NCBI GenBank assembly: GCA_040752025.1
Contig: JBFMFR010000032.1
Location: 1-64,000, forward strand
Direction of reading: 5' to 3'
DNA from: JBFMFR01 sp040752025
GTDB taxonomy: Bacteria > Chloroflexota > Anaerolineae > Anaerolineales > UBA4823
Length of the DNA stretch: 64,000 bases
In this document: piece after piece, positions 61,511 through 64,000 of the stretch
How the letters are laid out: each line of letters starts with the position of its first letter
How positions within the stretch are numbered: position 1 is the stretch's first letter
Translations under genes and position numbers: made by a program
Notes under the pieces: model-generated
What the model saw: only the letters and a program-made list of their open reading frames with translations
Told to the model about the DNA's origin: nothing
The model's database searches: none

Positions 61511-61555
61511 TTACACCCGGAACTTCCTGTTCCGCCGGAACTTCCTGTTCCGCAT
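61511..61555 (-). repeat. Tandem 18-bp palindromic repeat with a 14-codon reading frame
   Basis: CCGGAACTTCCTGTTCCG occurs twice without a gap (61517-61534, 61535-61552). Each unit can fold (CGGAAC/GTTCCG arms). On the minus strand an ATG overlapping the ftsI stop (TGATG) opens MRNRKFRRNRKFRV, ending 3 bases before the murF ATG. The AGGAAG in each unit resembles a ribosome binding site and may simply serve murF. Confidence 0.55.
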
Positions 61556-63366
61556 CATGGTTGGCTTCCCACAGAACTAGCTGTTGGAGCTGCCTGTGCC
61601 GGTAATGCCAGCGAATGGCGCACATCGTCGGGCGGCAAGTCGAGCAAAACGACCAGTTTCTCGACTACCTGGCGGAAAAGCGGCGCTGCCACCACTGAGC
61701 CCCAGGGAGATGAAGCTGGCTTCTCCAGCCAAACGTAAACCAGGAATTGAGGGTCATCCACCGGGCCCCATCCCACGAAGGATGCATTGGTTTCATTGGT
61801 CGTATAACCAAACGGGCCGGGGATTTCGGCAGTGCCCGTCTTACCGGCCACGCGATAACCCGTCACCAGGGCATCCGATGCCTCTGTTTCCAAAGCGTTC
61901 GCTAGCATCTCCGTCAATATGTGCGCCGTTTCGGCTTTTAGCGGAATGCCTGAAGTGCGCAAATCCTTGTCGCGCTGGTAACTTTCACTCGCCATCGAAC
62001 GCACTACGTGAGGCGTGACAATGCGCCCATCGTTTGCCACAGCCGAGACAGCCGCGATCATCTGGATGGGCGTTACCGCAACGCCTTGCCCAAAGGCATT
62101 CGTCCCAAGCTCCGCCTCATACCAATCACCATCGCCGGGGATTTTCAACCGGCCAGAAACTTCATCGGCCAGGTCGATACCTGTCAGGCGGCCAAAACCA
62201 AAGGCCTGCATATAGCTGTAAAACTTCTCCGCTCCCAGTTGTGTCGCAACCCAGGCCAGGCACACATTCAACGAGTGTTGCATACAACCTTGCATGTTCT
62301 GAGGTCCCCAGGCGCCCATGTTCCAGTTGTAAATCCTCAACCCACCGACTTCGATCACACCTGTGTCGACGAAAACTGTTTCCGGCTTGACCGCACCCGC
62401 GTCCAAGGCCGCGGCCATTGTTAGCACCTTGAAAACTGAACCCGGCTCATAGGTGCCGCTCACGGCCCGGTTGAAAGAAGTATCCTTCTTGAATATTTCA
62501 TCATAGCGCCAGTACTCATTCAAGTTTAGGCGCGGCGTGGTCGCCATCGCCAATATTTCACCGGTCCGTGGGTTCTCCACAATGATTGTGCCCGATTGAG
62601 CCCCAGTCTCCTTCAGAGCAGCGTCTACCAATTCTTCCATCGCGCGCTGGATATCCCGGTCCAGAGTCAGCACCAGGCTGGTGCCATCAGGCACATCTGG
62701 CAACTCACGGACTCGATTTGGATCCAATGGGACCAAAACCGTCTTCGGTGTGCCAGCCAATAGATTATCGTAGTAGCCCTCAACGCCGAAATAACCATCA
62801 CCCTCGCGCACAACAAAGCCAAGCACGTTCGAAGCCAGGGAGTTATCTGGATAAGCGCGTGCCAGGTGCGGGTTATAAACCACTCCTCTCAAACTGGGTG
62901 GGTTCTTCTCCGAGCTTGCGGCATAGATTTTGCGCAAAGCTTCCAGTTTATCGATCTTATCTTGCGTAATATTATCTGCCACCACCGCGTAAACAGCATC
63001 CTCGGATGCCTCGATGCTGGCAGCCGCGTAGACATCGGCATAATCGATATCCAGAACCGAACTCAAGGTGCCTGCAATCGCCTTAGGATCGCTAACCAGT
63101 TGCAGTTCGAGCCCGACTTCGTAAACTGTGCGATTCCCCGCCGACAGACTGCCCCACCGATCGTAGATTTGACCGCGCGCTGGCTTGATGGTGCGCGGGG
63201 TCACCGACCAGTATCTGCTGGCCCTGTCAAAGCTCTCAACCCAGGAGGGATTTACCTGAATGCGAAAAACCTGGATCACAATGAGTATCGGGAGAGCAAA
63301 GATCATTGCTCCCAAAAAGGAATATCGCCAGGTGAAATCTTTTTGTGAATAAACCTTATCGTTCAT
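61555..63366 (-). CDS. ftsI: Septal penicillin-binding transpeptidase FtsI/PBP2
   Basis: About 603 residues: one N-terminal membrane helix, a pedestal domain (RGQIYDRWGSLSAGNRTVYE) and the transpeptidase domain with nucleophile YEPGSVFK, HSLNV, and VAGKTGTAE. It cross-links septal peptidoglycan with FtsW. No PASTA domains follow. The ATG at 63364-63366 gives the usual short cytoplasmic N-terminus; a TTG at 63417, inside ftsL, would add 17 residues and has AAGG upstream. Confidence 0.94.
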   Translation of the reverse strand: MNDKVYSQKDFTWRYSFLGAMIFALPILIVIQVFRIQVNPSWVESFDRASRYWSVTPRTIKPARGQIYDRWGSLSAGNRTVYEVGLELQLVSDPKAIAGTLSSVLDIDYADVYAAASIEASEDAVYAVVADNITQDKIDKLEALRKIYAASSEKNPPSLRGVVYNPHLARAYPDNSLASNVLGFVVREGDGYFGVEGYYDNLLAGTPKTVLVPLDPNRVRELPDVPDGTSLVLTLDRDIQRAMEELVDAALKETGAQSGTIIVENPRTGEILAMATTPRLNLNEYWRYDEIFKKDTSFNRAVSGTYEPGSVFKVLTMAAALDAGAVKPETVFVDTGVIEVGGLRIYNWNMGAWGPQNMQGCMQHSLNVCLAWVATQLGAEKFYSYMQAFGFGRLTGIDLADEVSGRLKIPGDGDWYEAELGTNAFGQGVAVTPIQMIAAVSAVANDGRIVTPHVVRSMASESYQRDKDLRTSGIPLKAETAHILTEMLANALETEASDALVTGYRVAGKTGTAEIPGPFGYTTNETNASFVGWGPVDDPQFLVYVWLEKPASSPWGSVVAAPLFRQVVEKLVVLLDLPPDDVRHSLALPAQAAPTASSVGSQP

Positions 63367-63394
63367 CGTTATACTCGCCAAACGAATCTCAAAT

Positions 63395-63856
63395 CTAGGG
63401 AACGGATAGCTGGGCAACCTGCCTTCTTGCCCAGGTAAAAAGCGACTCGGTGTATTCTGCTGGCAGGTAATTTACCTTGGGAAGCCTAGGCTCCGCATAA
63501 GGCGCCAGGGCAGCCGTACTGCGCTCGATATAGCCCGGAACCACCAGGAACATAATTTCGTCTGTTTGGATCAAATCGAAACCCAGGTCCCGGGCGCGCT
63601 TATCCATCAACTCGGATGAATTCAGCGAGGCAAGTTGCGTTTCCATATCTTCGATTTCTCTGTCAAGTTCTTCAATATCACTCTGCATCACCTGAATCTC
63701 TCGTCCGATGGCGGCCGCCCGGGCGCTTACATTCAAGTAAATGCCTGCAATCACGGCGATGAAAACCAACACTAACGAGAACAGGCCGATGAACTGCACC
63801 TGCTTTCGCCAGGGGGCTTGTGAATAGGATTGAGCCAGATTCTCCAGATGATCCAT
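63395..63856 (-). CDS. ftsL: FtsL/FtsB-like divisome protein
   Basis: The 153-residue protein has a short basic N-terminus, one membrane helix (about residues 22-43), a ~45-residue coiled coil (IGREIQVMQSDIEELDREIE) and the DivIC-like ELMDKRARDLGFDLIQTDEI segment. It then extends about 50 residues further than most. By position (rsmH-ftsL-ftsI) it is FtsL. The coiled coil with its following motif is also FtsB/DivIC-like. It should bind FtsQ outside the membrane. Confidence 0.85.
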   Translation of the reverse strand: MDHLENLAQSYSQAPWRKQVQFIGLFSLVLVFIAVIAGIYLNVSARAAAIGREIQVMQSDIEELDREIEDMETQLASLNSSELMDKRARDLGFDLIQTDEIMFLVVPGYIERSTAALAPYAEPRLPKVNYLPAEYTESLFTWARRQVAQLSVP

Positions 63857-63948
63857 TTTTGTTTCCTAAACTCCGAAACTAATTGCTACAATCTGGTTTG
63901 CAACTTATATGCCAAAACACCAGTAAAACAAAAGAAAGGCCTTTTCGG

Positions 63949-64000
63949 TTAGCTAATTTTTTCTGCAATCCGCAGTCGTGCGCTGCGTGCTCGCGGATTC
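63949..64000 (-). CDS. rsmH: 3' end of rsmH (16S rRNA m4C1402 methyltransferase), partial
   Basis: The last 16 codons read NPRARSARLRIAEKIS and then TAA at 63949. This is the conserved RsmH/MraW C-terminus (typically NPRSRSAKLR). Its place just upstream of ftsL is the standard dcw order. The rest lies beyond the window. The ~90 bases to ftsL hold no other gene. Confidence 0.85.
   Translation of the reverse strand, partial: NPRARSARLRIAEKIS

Overview
This 64 kb window looks like a chromosomal segment of a Chloroflexota bacterium, most likely class Anaerolineae. That placement is inferred from the gene families and the moderately GC-rich coding, not from a search. Support comes from a mevalonate decarboxylase, a coenzyme B12-dependent ribonucleotide reductase, many zinc-ribbon or threonine/proline-linker membrane proteins, DUF5666 and SIMPL proteins, and fused Ser/Thr kinase-formylglycine-generating-enzyme (FGE) genes.

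Layout. 1-8 kb: the 5' tip of an unknown gene, a xylulokinase-type kinase with a relic Ser/Thr kinase start upstream, mevalonate (di)phosphate decarboxylase, site-2 protease, a HEAT-repeat protein, an AEC permease, a secreted gluzincin and acylphosphatase. 8-19.8 kb: radC, a zinc-ribbon protein, enolase, plsC, pyrG, a roadblock protein, pth, mfd, a PglC-type sugar transferase and a DMT exporter. 19.8-26.8 kb: SIMPL and CAP proteins, a LacI relic, ribokinase, and a lipoprotein coupled to a hybrid histidine kinase. 26.8-35.9 kb: the most unusual block. It encodes two-subunit 2-oxoacid dehydrogenase E1, an NHL protein, a fusion of lipoyl domain, E3/E1-binding domain and PglD-type acyltransferase, a DegT aminotransferase, two diverged alanine-dehydrogenase-like paralogues and a UbiA prenyltransferase. 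36-42.5 kb: accessory and decaying DNA, with a DUF5666 protein, an operon of DUF433, DUF4258, YgiT-type zinc finger and deoxynucleoside kinase, two broken kinase genes between copies of a ~95 bp repeat, and a lone nucleotidyltransferase. 42.5-46.9 kb: nrdJ with a 410-residue intein, preceded by nrdR. 47.3-64 kb: a long dcw (division and cell wall) cluster on the minus strand: rsmH (end only), ftsL, ftsI, murF, mraY, murD, ftsW, murG, a CvpA-like gene, murC, a 72-codon gene, murB, ddl, ftsQ, ftsA, ftsZ. murE is absent from its usual place.

How genes may work together. The dcw genes make lipid II and the division septum. nrdR is expected to repress nrdJ. The central block suggests a glycan or lipid modification route: E1 would decarboxylate a 2-oxoacid and load an acyl group on the lipoyl domain, and the fused PglD-like domain could pass it to an amino sugar made by the DegT enzyme. 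The PglC-like transferase at 18.2 kb could then attach that sugar to a lipid carrier. This is inference from domain content and order.

No tRNA, rRNA, CRISPR array or intact insertion sequence was recognised. All family calls come from motifs read by eye; no database search was run.
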